From NCBI RefSeq assembly GCF_017908035.1, contig NZ_JAEQMU010000002.1, positions 558,001-622,000 on the forward strand: 64,000 nt of DNA, given 5' to 3'. A program made the position numbers and the translations under genes. Below the pieces are notes generated by a model, which was not told the DNA's origin, made no database searches, and saw nothing but the letters and a program-made list of their open reading frames with translations. The stretch's first letter is position 1. Each line of letters begins with the position of its first letter. Origin of the DNA: Sphingobacterium tabacisoli (lineage in GTDB: Bacteria > Bacteroidota > Bacteroidia > Sphingobacteriales > Sphingobacteriaceae). Positions 41,998-52,437 of this stretch are shown here, in pieces.

Positions 41998-42597
41998 ATG
42001 GATAGCCGCATCCCTAAAGACGAAATAGCCGAAATATTACTTCGTGTTTCTAATGGAGATGAACAGGCCTATCGTACCATTTTTGAGGCTTATAAAACAT
42101 CCATCTACTCTACGGTTTTTAACCTGAGTGACGACGAATTTATCGCTGAAGAAGTCCTGCAGGATACCTTTATCCGTCTTTGGAACTACAGAAGCAAACT
42201 GGTCGAAGTTGATAATTTCGATGCCTGGATCTATCGCGTAGCAAAGAATGTGTTCCTGACAAAGATTAAACAATTGAGTCCTTCACAAGAGCCTTTGGAC
42301 CTTATTATACACGATATCTTCGCTACCCCCAAGACATACAATGATGTCGAATACCGGGAGCTGGAGACGGCATTTGAACAAGCAGTACAGAGCCTATCTC
42401 CCAAACAAAGGATCACTTATCAGCTGATAAAGATGGAGGGGCTATCGCGCAAAGAGGTTGCAAAGATACTCGAAGTATCTGCCGAGACTGTCAAATGGAA
42501 CCTTGACGAGTCCGTTAAAAAAATAAGGTCTACGATGACAGAAATGCTGAAAAACCTACCATTAGTCCTCATTTTATTTTATTTGCAAAAAAAATAA
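41998..42597 (+). CDS. ECF RNA polymerase sigma factor (locus E)
   Basis: The 199-residue sigma factor begins MDSRIPKDEIAEILLRVSNG. Region 2 runs about 20–90 (FEAYKTSIYSTVFNLSDDEF, AEEVLQDTFIRLWNYRSKLV). Region 4 runs about 130–185 (SPKQRITYQLIKMEGLSRKE, VAKILEVSAETVKWNLDESV). It heads a seven-gene locus with the same order as locus A. Its first 21 codons survive as a copy in the ghost locus 3.3 kb upstream. Confidence 0.9.
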   Translation: MDSRIPKDEIAEILLRVSNGDEQAYRTIFEAYKTSIYSTVFNLSDDEFIAEEVLQDTFIRLWNYRSKLVEVDNFDAWIYRVAKNVFLTKIKQLSPSQEPLDLIIHDIFATPKTYNDVEYRELETAFEQAVQSLSPKQRITYQLIKMEGLSRKEVAKILEVSAETVKWNLDESVKKIRSTMTEMLKNLPLVLILFYLQKK

Positions 42598-42694
42598 ACC
42601 TTCCTACCCCCCCAAAAGGAAAGGTAACAAAGTCATATTAATAAAGGATTAGATGTTTTTTGAAACGGTCTAATCCCACTTTCTTATAAACCGT

Positions 42695-43924
42695 ATGAAT
42701 TATAACGATAGCTATATAGATGTATTGATACAGCGATGTCTGGATCGTACAGCGACTGCCGAAGAACGCAAGGTGCTGTTGCGCGTATTGAAATATACAG
42801 ATAATGCGCAGATCGAGGGCAAGATCGTCGCTGCATTTCAGCAGAAGCAGGTCAAGCTTGAACCTGGCAATACAGTTTGGGCGGCGATCGAAAAACAGAT
42901 TGCCGAAGAAACTCCGATAAGACCTATCCGTAGATACAACAAGGGATTACAGTTCGTGAAGTATGCCGCTGCTGTATTGTTGTTTTTAACGATTCCATTA
43001 TATTTTTTTAGGGATGCTTTGCCTCCTGCCGTTACCGAGTTGAAATTGGTACGTGAGGTGAGCGATATTTTTAAAGATCAGACGCCACGAGTTGCTTCGG
43101 AAGAATTTGCAGAAGAGATTCAATTGATTCTCTCTCAGGACAGGAAGGTCAATCTATTAGATAGGGACTCCGCGGCACTCACCAATGCGGAGGAATATAT
43201 CCATATATCCCGTAGTGATAATCAGATTAGCTATACACTTCAGGATAGCGGCACCCATCTTATGTCTAGCGCCGTGGTATATCATACGATCAAAGTGCCT
43301 TACGGTAAGCGTTTTTCTGTCCGATTGATCGATGGTACATTGGTGTCGCTCAATTCGGGCACAGAGCTGCGGTATCCTATTAATACCCAGCAGCAAGATA
43401 TGGATTTGTACTTGACGGGGGAGGCCTACTTTGATGTTGCCAAATCGCAGAACCGAAAATTTAATGTGCATGTCGACGGTGATCGCTTTAAGAAGGAGCA
43501 CATGGTTCAAGTGTTAGGAACCCAATTTAACATCAGGGCATTCCCGCACGACAGACAAAGCGTGACCACCCTGTACGAAGGGGCGATTCAGGTGTCTGGG
43601 CTTACGGCGCTACCTATTCGCTTGCAGCCATCCAAACAGATCACAGTCGATCAGCACTATGCCATAGCTGCAGCCGATTTGGAAATGAATTCAGCTTGGC
43701 TGAACAATGTGTTTTATTTCAAGAACACCGCTTTGGATGAAGCTTGCCAAGAGTTGGAAAGATGGTATGGTATAAAGGTGACCTATAACAGAGGCAAAGA
43801 AACGAAGAAAATACTCGCTCAAATATCCAGAAATAAGAGTCTAAAAGATGTATTGGATATGTTGGCCCAGACTTATGATATCAAATACGAATTCCGAGGA
43901 AAGGAGGTGATCTTGACAGATTGA
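42695..43924 (+). CDS. FecR-family anti-sigma factor (locus E)
   Basis: This 409-residue protein has an N-terminal cytoplasmic part (RCLDRTATAEERKVLLRVLK), one membrane helix near 88–107 (LQFVKYAAAVLLFLTIPLYF) and a periplasmic FecR domain (VSLNSGTELRYPINTQQQDM, DLYLTGEAYFDVAKSQNRKF, QVLGTQFNIRAFPHDR). A DUF4974-like tail follows (FKNTALDEACQELERWYGIK). It carries about 80 extra residues between the membrane helix and the FecR core compared with locus B. It starts 97 bases after the sigma gene. Confidence 0.9.
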   Translation: MNYNDSYIDVLIQRCLDRTATAEERKVLLRVLKYTDNAQIEGKIVAAFQQKQVKLEPGNTVWAAIEKQIAEETPIRPIRRYNKGLQFVKYAAAVLLFLTIPLYFFRDALPPAVTELKLVREVSDIFKDQTPRVASEEFAEEIQLILSQDRKVNLLDRDSAALTNAEEYIHISRSDNQISYTLQDSGTHLMSSAVVYHTIKVPYGKRFSVRLIDGTLVSLNSGTELRYPINTQQQDMDLYLTGEAYFDVAKSQNRKFNVHVDGDRFKKEHMVQVLGTQFNIRAFPHDRQSVTTLYEGAIQVSGLTALPIRLQPSKQITVDQHYAIAAADLEMNSAWLNNVFYFKNTALDEACQELERWYGIKVTYNRGKETKKILAQISRNKSLKDVLDMLAQTYDIKYEFRGKEVILTD

Positions 43925-44017
43925 TACTAGCCAAATAAATTAAAACTATGGTTTTAAAGACCAAGAATTTTTAATCCTAAAATATAAAGAACTAACCAGT
44001 CTTTTTTTACATTGTTT

Positions 44018-47000
44018 ATGAAGCAATTTTTTAATAATAATAGATATAGATGCTGCCTGTTGTTTTTTTGCAGCATTCTTTTCATGACGAGTGTCTTTGG
44101 GCAGCAACCAAAGATAACGATCCAAAAGAAGGGCATCACCCTAGATGAACTTCTGAATGAACTTCGGAAGCAGAGCGGAGTTGATTTTGTCTCCTTAACT
44201 TCCAAAATCGATCACTTTAAAAAGATCGATGCAAATTTTAAAGATGAACCACTGTATCAGGTGTTGGACAAGTATTTTAATGTTCGCTCAGGTGTAGTAT
44301 ACGTTTTCAAAAATAACAGTATCATTTTGATGGACGAGCAGAAGGCACAGATGCGTAGAATCAGCGGAGTGGTACACCGCGAAGACACGGATCGGGAGAT
44401 GGCCGGTGTGTCGCTATCTTTTCCAGATAAAGGAATTAAGGTCAATACCGATGTAAACGGTAGGTTTGTCATCCAAGTGCCCGAATACGCCAAAGAATTG
44501 GAGGTTTCTTACCTTGGATTTAAAAAGAAAAAAATGACGTTAAACCTGGCGAATAATTACGTCATTCACTTATCACCCACCTCCGAAGATATAGATGAAG
44601 TCGTGGTGACAGGAATATTCAACCGCTCTGCCGAGAGCTTTACCGGAGCCACTACAACTATTAGTGGCGAGGAAATCAAAAAAATCAATACAAATTCAGT
44701 GCTCGCTGCAATATCGGCTGTAGACCCCGCATTCCGATTGGTAGCCAACAATCAGTTTGGTGGCGATATCAATCGCCTGCCAGAGGTGCAGATGCGGGGA
44801 CAGAATTCGTTTCCGAACCTAAGCGGAGAGCTGTCCAACAACCCCAATGAGCCTCTTTTTATATTGGATGGATTTCAGGTCAACCTGCAACGTATCGTCG
44901 ATCTTGATATGAATCTTATCAAGTCGATTACACTTCTGAAAGATGCTTCGGCTACTGCTATATACGGCTCGAGAGGGGCAAATGGCGTCATGGTCATTAC
45001 CACTATACCTCCCGCAGCAGGAAAAGTACAGGTCACTTTTACAAATGACTTTAGATTAGCCACACCTGAATTAGGCGTATATAATCTGTTGAACGCCAAG
45101 GAAAAGCTCGACTTTGAGAAGCGTGCCGGATTTTATAAGGGAGCCGTCAATATCAATCAGTTGTCTAGAGATTTTCTTTACAATTCGCGCTTCAAAAATG
45201 TCTTGGAGGGTGTAGACACCGATTGGTTGAAGATCCCAACACAGATCGGACGCAGCAACCGTTCTTCGCTACGTCTTCAGGGTGGGGATGAGATTTTGCG
45301 GTATGGTCTGCAGTTTACAGCGGATCGGCAAGAGGGGGTAATGAAGGGGCAGGACAGGGACAATTACAGCGGACAGGTCGACCTCAGCTATAACGTAGCT
45401 AAATTCCGCTTTATGAACTCTTTGCGCGTATTCCAAAATAAGGCAAATGTATCCCCATATGGTAGTTTCAGCGATTATGTCACTGCCAATCCCTATTTCT
45501 CGCCTTATGATGCGGATGGTAATATTCCTTTACTATTGGAAAATGTATCCCATCATCCCTGGTATGAGCCCTTTACTACAATAAACCCATTATATAATAC
45601 CACGTTACATTCCGTAAATAAATCAGAATACTTTGGTGTGACCAATAATTTTTCGGCACGATATGATATTACGCCTGGATTATTTGTAGAGTCTAATTTC
45701 AGTATTACCAAACAGAACGATGGCTCCGATCAGTTTTTCTCTGCGCAGGACTCTAGATTTGCTTCGATAGCAGAGCCAAGTCGTCGTGGATCCTATACAG
45801 CACGTACTGGAAAGACATTTGGATATGAAACTATGACCACAGCCAACTATAATGTAAAGCATGGTAAAAGCCAGATTTTTTCAATGTTGGGCTTCAATGC
45901 CAAAAGCAGCAACAATGAGTTCTATCAGATCGTTGCCGAAGGATTTCCTTACGATCGCCTGGACAACCTCTTGTTTGCCAATCAATACCAGACGAATGGC
46001 AGGCCTACTGGCGATGAAAGTACTACGCGTAATATAGGTATCGTGTATTCGGGCAACTACAGCTATGACAATCGGTACCTAATGGATTTGTCCATCCGTA
46101 GAGACGGTTCGTCCCAGTTCGGTACAGACCGCCGTTTCGGTACATTCTGGTCCGCAGGCTTGGGATGGAATATACATAACGAACGCATCTTTAAAGATAG
46201 TCCAATCGTTAATAAACTTCGGTTAAGAGCCAATTACGGAAGCACAGGATCGCTCAATATTCCAGCATATGGCGCTCAATTTAGGTACAATTTCGGTGTA
46301 GGATCTTCCTATTACGACCAGCTCGGCGCAGTCTTGAACAACTTGGGGAATTACAGCCTAAGCTGGCAGAACGTCTATAAGCTTAATGTGGGAATGGACG
46401 CATCACTACTGAACGAACGTCTGGATCTCCGTATGGAAGTCTACAGGGATCAGACCAAGAATGCCTTGACTTCGGTCACATTGGCTCCTTCGACAGGTTT
46501 CAGTAGTTATTCGGAGAATCTAGGCGAGCTCCAGAATACAGGGATGGAGTTTTCTGCTCGATATGCTATTATCAATCAGAAGTCAAAGGGGATTTTATGG
46601 TCTGTCAATGTAAACGGATTCACGAATAATAATATACTTAAGAAATTGTCCAACAAGCTGAAAACAGCTAATGAGGATCTGAATACGGCCAATGAAAAGC
46701 AGATTTATCCGAATGTGCTGTTGGAAGAAGGGCAATCCATGAATACCATATTTGCAGTACGCTCATTGGGTATCGACCCAGCTACAGGTACGGAAATGTT
46801 TTTGAAAAAAGACGGTACAACTACTTACGATTGGGATATTAAAGATAAGGTGCCAGTTGGAGTACAACAACCCAAATGGAATGGCAACTTCGGTTCCAAC
46901 GTGATTTACAAAGGATTTGAATTGAATCTGATCTTTAACTACCAGTATGGTGGAAAGTTATACAACTATACCTTGGTGGACCGTGTAGAGAATGTCAATG

Positions 47001-47326
47001 TAGCAAATAATGTAGACCGCCGGGCCTACGAGCTGGGATGGACCAAACCAGGTGACGTCGCCTTGTTCAAGCGTATCACGTCCACAGCTAATGCCACACA
47101 GGCTACGTCTAGGTTTGTTCAGGATGACAATAACCTGAAGTTGACCTCCGCATCATTGGGCTATAATTTTTATGGCAAAGCCTTTCTAAAACGTTGGGGT
47201 ATAAATTCGCTAGCAATAACGGCATTGACAAATGACCCGATATGGTGGAGTTCTATCCAGCTCGAACGAGGTACGGACAATCCATTCGCACGTAATTATT
47301 CACTATCGCTTCGCGCGAGTTTCTAA
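44018..47326 (+). CDS. SusC/RagA TonB-linked outer membrane transporter with STN domain (locus E)
   Basis: ATG at 44018 (MKQFFNNNRYRC) precedes a hydrophobic signal (LLFFCSILFMTSVFG); an in-frame TTG at 44012 is unlikely. The STN domain spans about 30–105 (KITIQKKGITLDELLNELRK), followed by a regulatory beta-sandwich (RRISGVVHREDTDREMAGVS). The plug reads DIDEVVVTGIFNRSAESFTG and LPEVQMRGQNSFPNLSGELS, and KSITLLKDASATAIYGSRGA is the usual SusC plug-end motif. The barrel ends NPFARNYSLSLRASF. It resembles the SusC of locus A (NNxFGxDxNRxPxxxxRG in the plug). Confidence 0.9.
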   Translation: MKQFFNNNRYRCCLLFFCSILFMTSVFGQQPKITIQKKGITLDELLNELRKQSGVDFVSLTSKIDHFKKIDANFKDEPLYQVLDKYFNVRSGVVYVFKNNSIILMDEQKAQMRRISGVVHREDTDREMAGVSLSFPDKGIKVNTDVNGRFVIQVPEYAKELEVSYLGFKKKKMTLNLANNYVIHLSPTSEDIDEVVVTGIFNRSAESFTGATTTISGEEIKKINTNSVLAAISAVDPAFRLVANNQFGGDINRLPEVQMRGQNSFPNLSGELSNNPNEPLFILDGFQVNLQRIVDLDMNLIKSITLLKDASATAIYGSRGANGVMVITTIPPAAGKVQVTFTNDFRLATPELGVYNLLNAKEKLDFEKRAGFYKGAVNINQLSRDFLYNSRFKNVLEGVDTDWLKIPTQIGRSNRSSLRLQGGDEILRYGLQFTADRQEGVMKGQDRDNYSGQVDLSYNVAKFRFMNSLRVFQNKANVSPYGSFSDYVTANPYFSPYDADGNIPLLLENVSHHPWYEPFTTINPLYNTTLHSVNKSEYFGVTNNFSARYDITPGLFVESNFSITKQNDGSDQFFSAQDSRFASIAEPSRRGSYTARTGKTFGYETMTTANYNVKHGKSQIFSMLGFNAKSSNNEFYQIVAEGFPYDRLDNLLFANQYQTNGRPTGDESTTRNIGIVYSGNYSYDNRYLMDLSIRRDGSSQFGTDRRFGTFWSAGLGWNIHNERIFKDSPIVNKLRLRANYGSTGSLNIPAYGAQFRYNFGVGSSYYDQLGAVLNNLGNYSLSWQNVYKLNVGMDASLLNERLDLRMEVYRDQTKNALTSVTLAPSTGFSSYSENLGELQNTGMEFSARYAIINQKSKGILWSVNVNGFTNNNILKKLSNKLKTANEDLNTANEKQIYPNVLLEEGQSMNTIFAVRSLGIDPATGTEMFLKKDGTTTYDWDIKDKVPVGVQQPKWNGNFGSNVIYKGFELNLIFNYQYGGKLYNYTLVDRVENVNVANNVDRRAYELGWTKPGDVALFKRITSTANATQATSRFVQDDNNLKLTSASLGYNFYGKAFLKRWGINSLAITALTNDPIWWSSIQLERGTDNPFARNYSLSLRASF

Positions 47327-47338
47327 ATAGAAGAGATT

Positions 47339-48763
47339 ATGAAAATATACCTATTTTTAGTAGCACTAATGACGGTTGCCTCTTTCGCCGGATGCAGTAA
47401 GTATCTGGATGTGGAGCCAAAGTCATCTGTAGCCGAGGAGCAGATGTTTGCTTCTGAAACAGGCTTTGAACAGGCTTTGGTCGGCGTGTATTCCCAACTG
47501 AGCAAGCAGAGTATGTATGGAGACCGCCTCTCCTTGGGGTTTGTGTCCGCTTTAGCGCAGAATTATACCCAGTCCAGTTCAACAGCTCCTTATTACGAGA
47601 CTCGTTCGTATAATTACAACAGCGATGAGGTCCGAAATATCCTAAATGCCGTATGGAGCAGCTCGTATAATGCTATAGCTGGACTGAACAAGATTATCGA
47701 AAAGACAGCATCGAATAGATCGGCGCTTTCTTCCCAAGGCTATAATTTGATTCGTGGAGAAGCTTTGGCTTTACGTGCTTATATTCATTTTGATCTTTTT
47801 CGTTTATTTGGCCCCGAGTACCAATCCGGAAAAGGACAGAAAGCTATTCCATACGAGACGATGGTGGATGCCTTTGCCAATATACCGGGCACATCGGAGG
47901 AAGTATGCCGATTGGTCTTGAACGATATTACGGAAGCTGCAGATTTGCTCAAATCTGTCGATCCGGTTTTTGAAGAGGGTACAGATATGGATACCCGCCG
48001 TATACGCATGAATTATTACGGCGTCAAGGGGTTGGCAGCTCGCGTATATATGTATATGGGAGATAAGCCGGCAGCGGCTAAAGCTGCGCAGGAAGTGGTG
48101 GATGGCGCTGAGTTTCCTTTTGTATCCAATACGCGAGTTAGTGCTGCTGCCGGATCAAAAGATAGGTTGTTTATGTCAGAACTCGTCTTTGCCCTTCGGT
48201 CTCGGGATATCCTGACTTGGACCCAGAATTATTTCCGGTTTTATATCTCTTCAGGAAGAGGCTTGACCCGTACTTTGGCTAATATAAACACCCTATATGA
48301 AAACTCCACTACCGATGTAAGGAAGCTCTACCTCTTTGAACAAGATCAGGGTATATTATTTCCTTCCAAGTTCTGGCAGACCTATACCCCCATCACAGGA
48401 GAAGGATTGACATCGTCGTACCGAACGGATCAACTTATTCCATTAATTCGGGTCTCCGAGATGTATTATATCTTGGCAGAAGCCGCCAACTCGCCCCAAT
48501 CGGGCGTGGTAGAATTGAACAAAGTACGCTTCGCCCGGGCAGTCGGTAAGCTTCCCGAAGACGGATCTGTTACTGCGACACAGCTACAGAATGAGATTCA
48601 GAAGGAATACCATAAAGAGTTTTATGCCGAAGGACAGTACTTTTTCTATTTAAAGCGAAGAACCATTACGCGCATGCCTTTCATGACTTCTGACATTCCA
48701 CTATCCATTTATAAATTACCGGTTCCAGATGTGGAATTGGAGTATAATCCTACTTATAAATAA
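47339..48763 (+). CDS. SusD/RagB family lipoprotein (locus E)
   Basis: This 474-residue SusD homologue has a lipobox in SFAGCSKYLDVEPKS (Cys19). NLIRGEALALRAYIHFDLFR and FGPEY match the SusD core, and QKEYHKEFYAEGQYFFYLKR is the conserved C-terminal motif. Spacing to susC is 12 bases. It is the ligand-binding lid of the importer and resembles the locus A SusD in length and in these motifs. Confidence 0.9.
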   Translation: MKIYLFLVALMTVASFAGCSKYLDVEPKSSVAEEQMFASETGFEQALVGVYSQLSKQSMYGDRLSLGFVSALAQNYTQSSSTAPYYETRSYNYNSDEVRNILNAVWSSSYNAIAGLNKIIEKTASNRSALSSQGYNLIRGEALALRAYIHFDLFRLFGPEYQSGKGQKAIPYETMVDAFANIPGTSEEVCRLVLNDITEAADLLKSVDPVFEEGTDMDTRRIRMNYYGVKGLAARVYMYMGDKPAAAKAAQEVVDGAEFPFVSNTRVSAAAGSKDRLFMSELVFALRSRDILTWTQNYFRFYISSGRGLTRTLANINTLYENSTTDVRKLYLFEQDQGILFPSKFWQTYTPITGEGLTSSYRTDQLIPLIRVSEMYYILAEAANSPQSGVVELNKVRFARAVGKLPEDGSVTATQLQNEIQKEYHKEFYAEGQYFFYLKRRTITRMPFMTSDIPLSIYKLPVPDVELEYNPTYK

Positions 48764-48767
48764 GAAT

Positions 48768-49481
48768 ATGAAAACGAGAAAATATTTTATTTTCGCGGGT
48801 CTTCTTTGCGCATTGATGGCCTGTAAAAAGCAAGAAACAATGTTATTCGAAGGTGAAGAACGGGTTTCTTTTTTTATCGGTGAATATGATGTTGATTCTA
48901 CAAGTTATACGTTCGCTTTTGACCCCGTGACAAAAGAAAGGGATACCCTTTATCTCAAAATGCGGATCCAGGGCAGAAAACACAACCGCCCGAGAACTAT
49001 AAAGATCCAACCCGGAGTTGGTACCACAGCTGTGTTGGGACAAGACTTTCTCTTGCCAGAGGTGGTGTTACCGGCAGACTCTGTCACGGTTAATTACCCG
49101 TTGATACTGATCAATACACCCAAAATGGAAACACAGGCGTTACGGATCGTGGCTGAAGTAGCCGCCTCTGACGACTTCTTACCAGGTGGTACAGGACAGG
49201 CGATCGGTGGTACCAAAGCTATAAATTCCTATAAGATATGGGTGTCCAACAAGCCAGAAAGGCCGGTTTACTGGGATGATGTGGAAAGCGACTTTGGACC
49301 ATTCTCTGCAACACGTATACGTTTTATGATCAGTGTATTAGGTGTTTCTGATTTTTCATATGATACTATAGGTGCCTATGGAACATTTACCTATCCCGTA
49401 ATTCTACGCAATGCCCTAGTAAAATACGAAGCCGCAAATGGACCTTTGATCGATGAGTTCGGTCAACGTGTAACTTTTTAA
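48768..49481 (+). CDS. DUF4843-type lipoprotein (locus E)
   Basis: ATG at 48768, four bases after the susD stop, gives MKTRKYFIFAGLLCALMACK with lipobox MAC (Cys19); a longer frame from 48729 would overlap susD. The 237-residue protein contains RVSFFIGEYDVDSTSYTFAF and VGTTAVLGQDFLLPEVVLPA, the Calx-beta-like pattern also seen in the locus A copy. It is somewhat shorter than that copy (237 against about 290 residues). Confidence 0.75.
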   Translation: MKTRKYFIFAGLLCALMACKKQETMLFEGEERVSFFIGEYDVDSTSYTFAFDPVTKERDTLYLKMRIQGRKHNRPRTIKIQPGVGTTAVLGQDFLLPEVVLPADSVTVNYPLILINTPKMETQALRIVAEVAASDDFLPGGTGQAIGGTKAINSYKIWVSNKPERPVYWDDVESDFGPFSATRIRFMISVLGVSDFSYDTIGAYGTFTYPVILRNALVKYEAANGPLIDEFGQRVTF

Positions 49482-49492
49482 TTCAACAGACA

Positions 49493-50929
49493 ATGAAAGG
49501 AAATAGATTTTTAATATATACTATAGGCTACTTACGAATTGGCCTGATAGCATTACTAATGCAGGGTTGCTCCTCATTTGAACAGGACTTTAGCCGATCA
49601 CCAATTGGAGATATCAACATTCTGATGGACAAGAGCGAGTACGATGTGGTCCAGTTGGAAAAGTTAAATATTCCGGTTACGATAAATATTCCGCCGGGAA
49701 AGACAGGGCGATATGCCTACCGTTGGAAAGCATTGACAAACGATGCTGTTTACATCTTGTCCGACAAGAAAGATTTGGATACGATTATTGATCTGCCACC
49801 TCAGCAGTATAATATTCAATATACCGTGACCGATTTGGACAATGGTCTTGAATTTAACAAGCACCTCTTTTTAACTGTCAATGGTGCTTTTTATGAAGGT
49901 TGGCTGGTTTCCCATAACCTAGGAGGCAAAGGCAAGCTTGCATTTATACGGGCGGACAATGCGGTATTCCCTGATCCTGTAGGACAGGCAAATAATCTGT
50001 CCTTCCCAGAGAACCTTAAAGCCTCATTTTACAACCAAGTAAGTTATCAGGTAAAATATGCATCCATAGCCAGCTTTACAGGCACGGAAATATTCCGCTT
50101 TGATCCCAATACATTTAAATTGACAGGCAAGAGTGAGGAAGTCTTTATGTCTCCCAATGGTTATGGTGGGTTAGCTTGGGATGGCGGATTAGGTCGTGTA
50201 GATCAGTATTTTATTAATAATGGTGAGGTCCATGTCGGTATGGGAGATTTTTATCCCAATGAAATATTAAAACCGTATACGCCAGGTCTTGGTGGAGATT
50301 ACAACTTGTTTCCAGCGGTCATTTCTTCATCCCTATATAACACTTTCTTTTACGACAATAAATATAAACGGTTTATGGTTGCACCGGCTTTTGCAAGAGC
50401 TCTTGCTGTGGCTACGAACGGATCGAACACTACACTTAATATATTCAATATGTCAAATGTCGGCAAGACTATGATAGCTGCCGAAAAGGGAAGAGTTTCA
50501 TCAAATAGCAGTGTGTTTTATTGTGTGATGGAAGACAATGACGGAAGGTATGTTATGGGAATAAATAATTTGGATCCAATTCTGTACCAAAAAGTTACAG
50601 ATAGCCAGTGCCCTGATTTTAGCAAAGCAAAACTATTTACCGCTTCGGGCTTATTCCAACATATGTATTATGCCGTCGATAATAAGATCTACCTATACAA
50701 CATAGTAGCTAATAGCGCGGAGTTACTTTATAGTTTTCCCAGCTCCCAGTTAATTACAGACATCGAGATAAAACGTAAAACCAGCAGAACGCTTGCCGTA
50801 TCTACCTGGGATGGCACTTCGGGTAATTTTAACCTTTTCGATATAAGTGATTTAGGTCAATTTGTGGATGGAGCCCCTAAAAAAGTTTTTGGTAATCTTG
50901 GCTATATTATCCATACCAGTAATAAATAA
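49493..50929 (+). CDS. PKD-like family lipoprotein (locus E)
   Basis: The 478-residue lipoprotein has its lipobox in LLMQGCSSFEQDFS (Cys26). The mature start resembles the PKD-like domain (GRYAYRWKALTNDAVYILSD, IDLPPQQYNIQYTVTDLDNG). The remaining part is a strand-rich propeller-like region (YAVDNKIYLYNIVANSAELL). It is the positional counterpart of 10447–11991 in locus A. It is followed four bases later by the TlpA gene. Confidence 0.75.
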   Translation: MKGNRFLIYTIGYLRIGLIALLMQGCSSFEQDFSRSPIGDINILMDKSEYDVVQLEKLNIPVTINIPPGKTGRYAYRWKALTNDAVYILSDKKDLDTIIDLPPQQYNIQYTVTDLDNGLEFNKHLFLTVNGAFYEGWLVSHNLGGKGKLAFIRADNAVFPDPVGQANNLSFPENLKASFYNQVSYQVKYASIASFTGTEIFRFDPNTFKLTGKSEEVFMSPNGYGGLAWDGGLGRVDQYFINNGEVHVGMGDFYPNEILKPYTPGLGGDYNLFPAVISSSLYNTFFYDNKYKRFMVAPAFARALAVATNGSNTTLNIFNMSNVGKTMIAAEKGRVSSNSSVFYCVMEDNDGRYVMGINNLDPILYQKVTDSQCPDFSKAKLFTASGLFQHMYYAVDNKIYLYNIVANSAELLYSFPSSQLITDIEIKRKTSRTLAVSTWDGTSGNFNLFDISDLGQFVDGAPKKVFGNLGYIIHTSNK

Positions 50930-50933
50930 ATCC

Positions 50934-52430
50934 ATGAAGAAGATCAGTATAACAATGAGTTTAGTAGCGCTGCTATTTGTAGCGCAGGGACAAGAGAAAA
51001 AAGTATCTACCATACAAGAGCGCTTGACCGCTTTGAAGGAAATGAAAGATACTAAGTCATTACAATCTACTCTTAAAAAGCTGGAGCGTAGTAAAGAAGA
51101 ATCGGATAGGGTTTTGGCTTACTGGTATTATTATGGACAGCAAAACGAAGAAAAGACAGCAGCGATTCAGCAATCGGTAGTAAAAGATTTTCCGAACAGC
51201 AACCTAGCGATTCAGGAAAAGGTCAAGGTGATTAGTCAGATGAAATCGCTTGCCGAACGTGATATGCAATTTCAAGCCTTATTAAAGGAGTATCCTAATG
51301 CATCGATAGGTTTTGAGATGTACAACATGGCCAATGCATATGCCAGTGAAGGGAATGTCGAAAAGATGGTCCAGTATGCGGACTTATATACAGATATGAC
51401 GTCGGACCGGAACGGGAACCGTCTGAACAAAGCATCGGTATTGTCCAGCTGTGCCCGTTTCCTCAGTAGGAGCAATCCGAAGGCGGCATTGCCATTTCTG
51501 GAGGATGGTCTTGCTTATCATCGTATGGATCTCGCTAAACAGGAGGAAGGAGACACCGAACAGATCCGAAAGGAACGTCGTCGTCGTGCTGAGCAAGGCT
51601 ATTATATCACGCTCAGTAGTTATGCCGATGCTTTAGGGCGAGCAGATAGAGCACCGGAAAGCTTACAGCTGCTAGCGGCGATTAGACAGGAATTGACCAG
51701 AAAACAACCTATAGAGCAGACGAATTTGGAGATCATAGATGGAGCTTATTTAAACGCGCTGCTAGCCAATAAAAAATATGGGGAGGCGCTTCCTTATCTC
51801 GAAGAGGATTATGTCAAAGGTTCTGCAGGCGTGGTGACCGCTGATCTGCTGCAAAAGGGATACGCCGATAGCAAAGGATCACTAGAGGGATACGAGACCT
51901 ATAAAGCGGCATTGGATCAAACCAAAATGGCGAATGCAGAAGCCGAAATGATGAAAAAGCTGGTGTCGAAAGATGCACCGGAATTTGAATTAAAAGATGT
52001 AGACGGTAATACCGTAAGATTAGCTGATCTGCGTGGGAAAGTGGTGGTTCTCGATTTTTGGGCTACCTGGTGCGGACCATGCAAAGCGTCCTTTCCAGCT
52101 ATGCAGAAGGCGGTAGATCGATACAAAGAAGACAAGGACGTTCGCTTTTTATTCCTGCACACTTGGGAGAGAGGTGCTGGTGATGCAACTGCAAATGCGA
52201 AGAAGTATGTAACGGACAATAAATATAGTTTCGAAGTGTTGATGGATCTGCGGGATCCATCAACGAAGGAGAGCGCAGTGGCACAAGCGTACAAAGTAGA
52301 CGGCATTCCTACAAAAGTAATCATCGATCCTCAGGGACGTATACGATTTGAAACATCGGGCTTTTCAGGTGAAGACGAGACCGCTGTGAAGGAGCTCTCA
52401 GCGATGATTGAGTTCGCGCGGAAGAATTGA
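50934..52430 (+). CDS. TlpA-like thioredoxin-fold protein with helical repeats (locus E)
   Basis: ATG at 50934 gives MKKISITMSLVALLFVAQGQ, a good signal peptide; the frame from 50862 overlaps the previous gene. The 498-residue protein has an alpha-helical, TPR-like N-terminal two thirds. The thioredoxin domain starts at about 350, with active site WC380GPC383 in VVLDFWATWCGPCKASFPAM and the cis-proline region KVDGIPTKVIIDPQGRIRFE. Its last 68 codons are the part that survives, mutated, in the ghost locus. It is the final gene of locus E. Confidence 0.85.
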   Translation: MKKISITMSLVALLFVAQGQEKKVSTIQERLTALKEMKDTKSLQSTLKKLERSKEESDRVLAYWYYYGQQNEEKTAAIQQSVVKDFPNSNLAIQEKVKVISQMKSLAERDMQFQALLKEYPNASIGFEMYNMANAYASEGNVEKMVQYADLYTDMTSDRNGNRLNKASVLSSCARFLSRSNPKAALPFLEDGLAYHRMDLAKQEEGDTEQIRKERRRRAEQGYYITLSSYADALGRADRAPESLQLLAAIRQELTRKQPIEQTNLEIIDGAYLNALLANKKYGEALPYLEEDYVKGSAGVVTADLLQKGYADSKGSLEGYETYKAALDQTKMANAEAEMMKKLVSKDAPEFELKDVDGNTVRLADLRGKVVVLDFWATWCGPCKASFPAMQKAVDRYKEDKDVRFLFLHTWERGAGDATANAKKYVTDNKYSFEVLMDLRDPSTKESAVAQAYKVDGIPTKVIIDPQGRIRFETSGFSGEDETAVKELSAMIEFARKN

Positions 52431-52437
52431 ATAAATA

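Noticed and set aside
51917..52324. 135-codon minus-strand frame inside the locus E tlpA
   Set aside because: Antisense shadow over the conserved thioredoxin domain.
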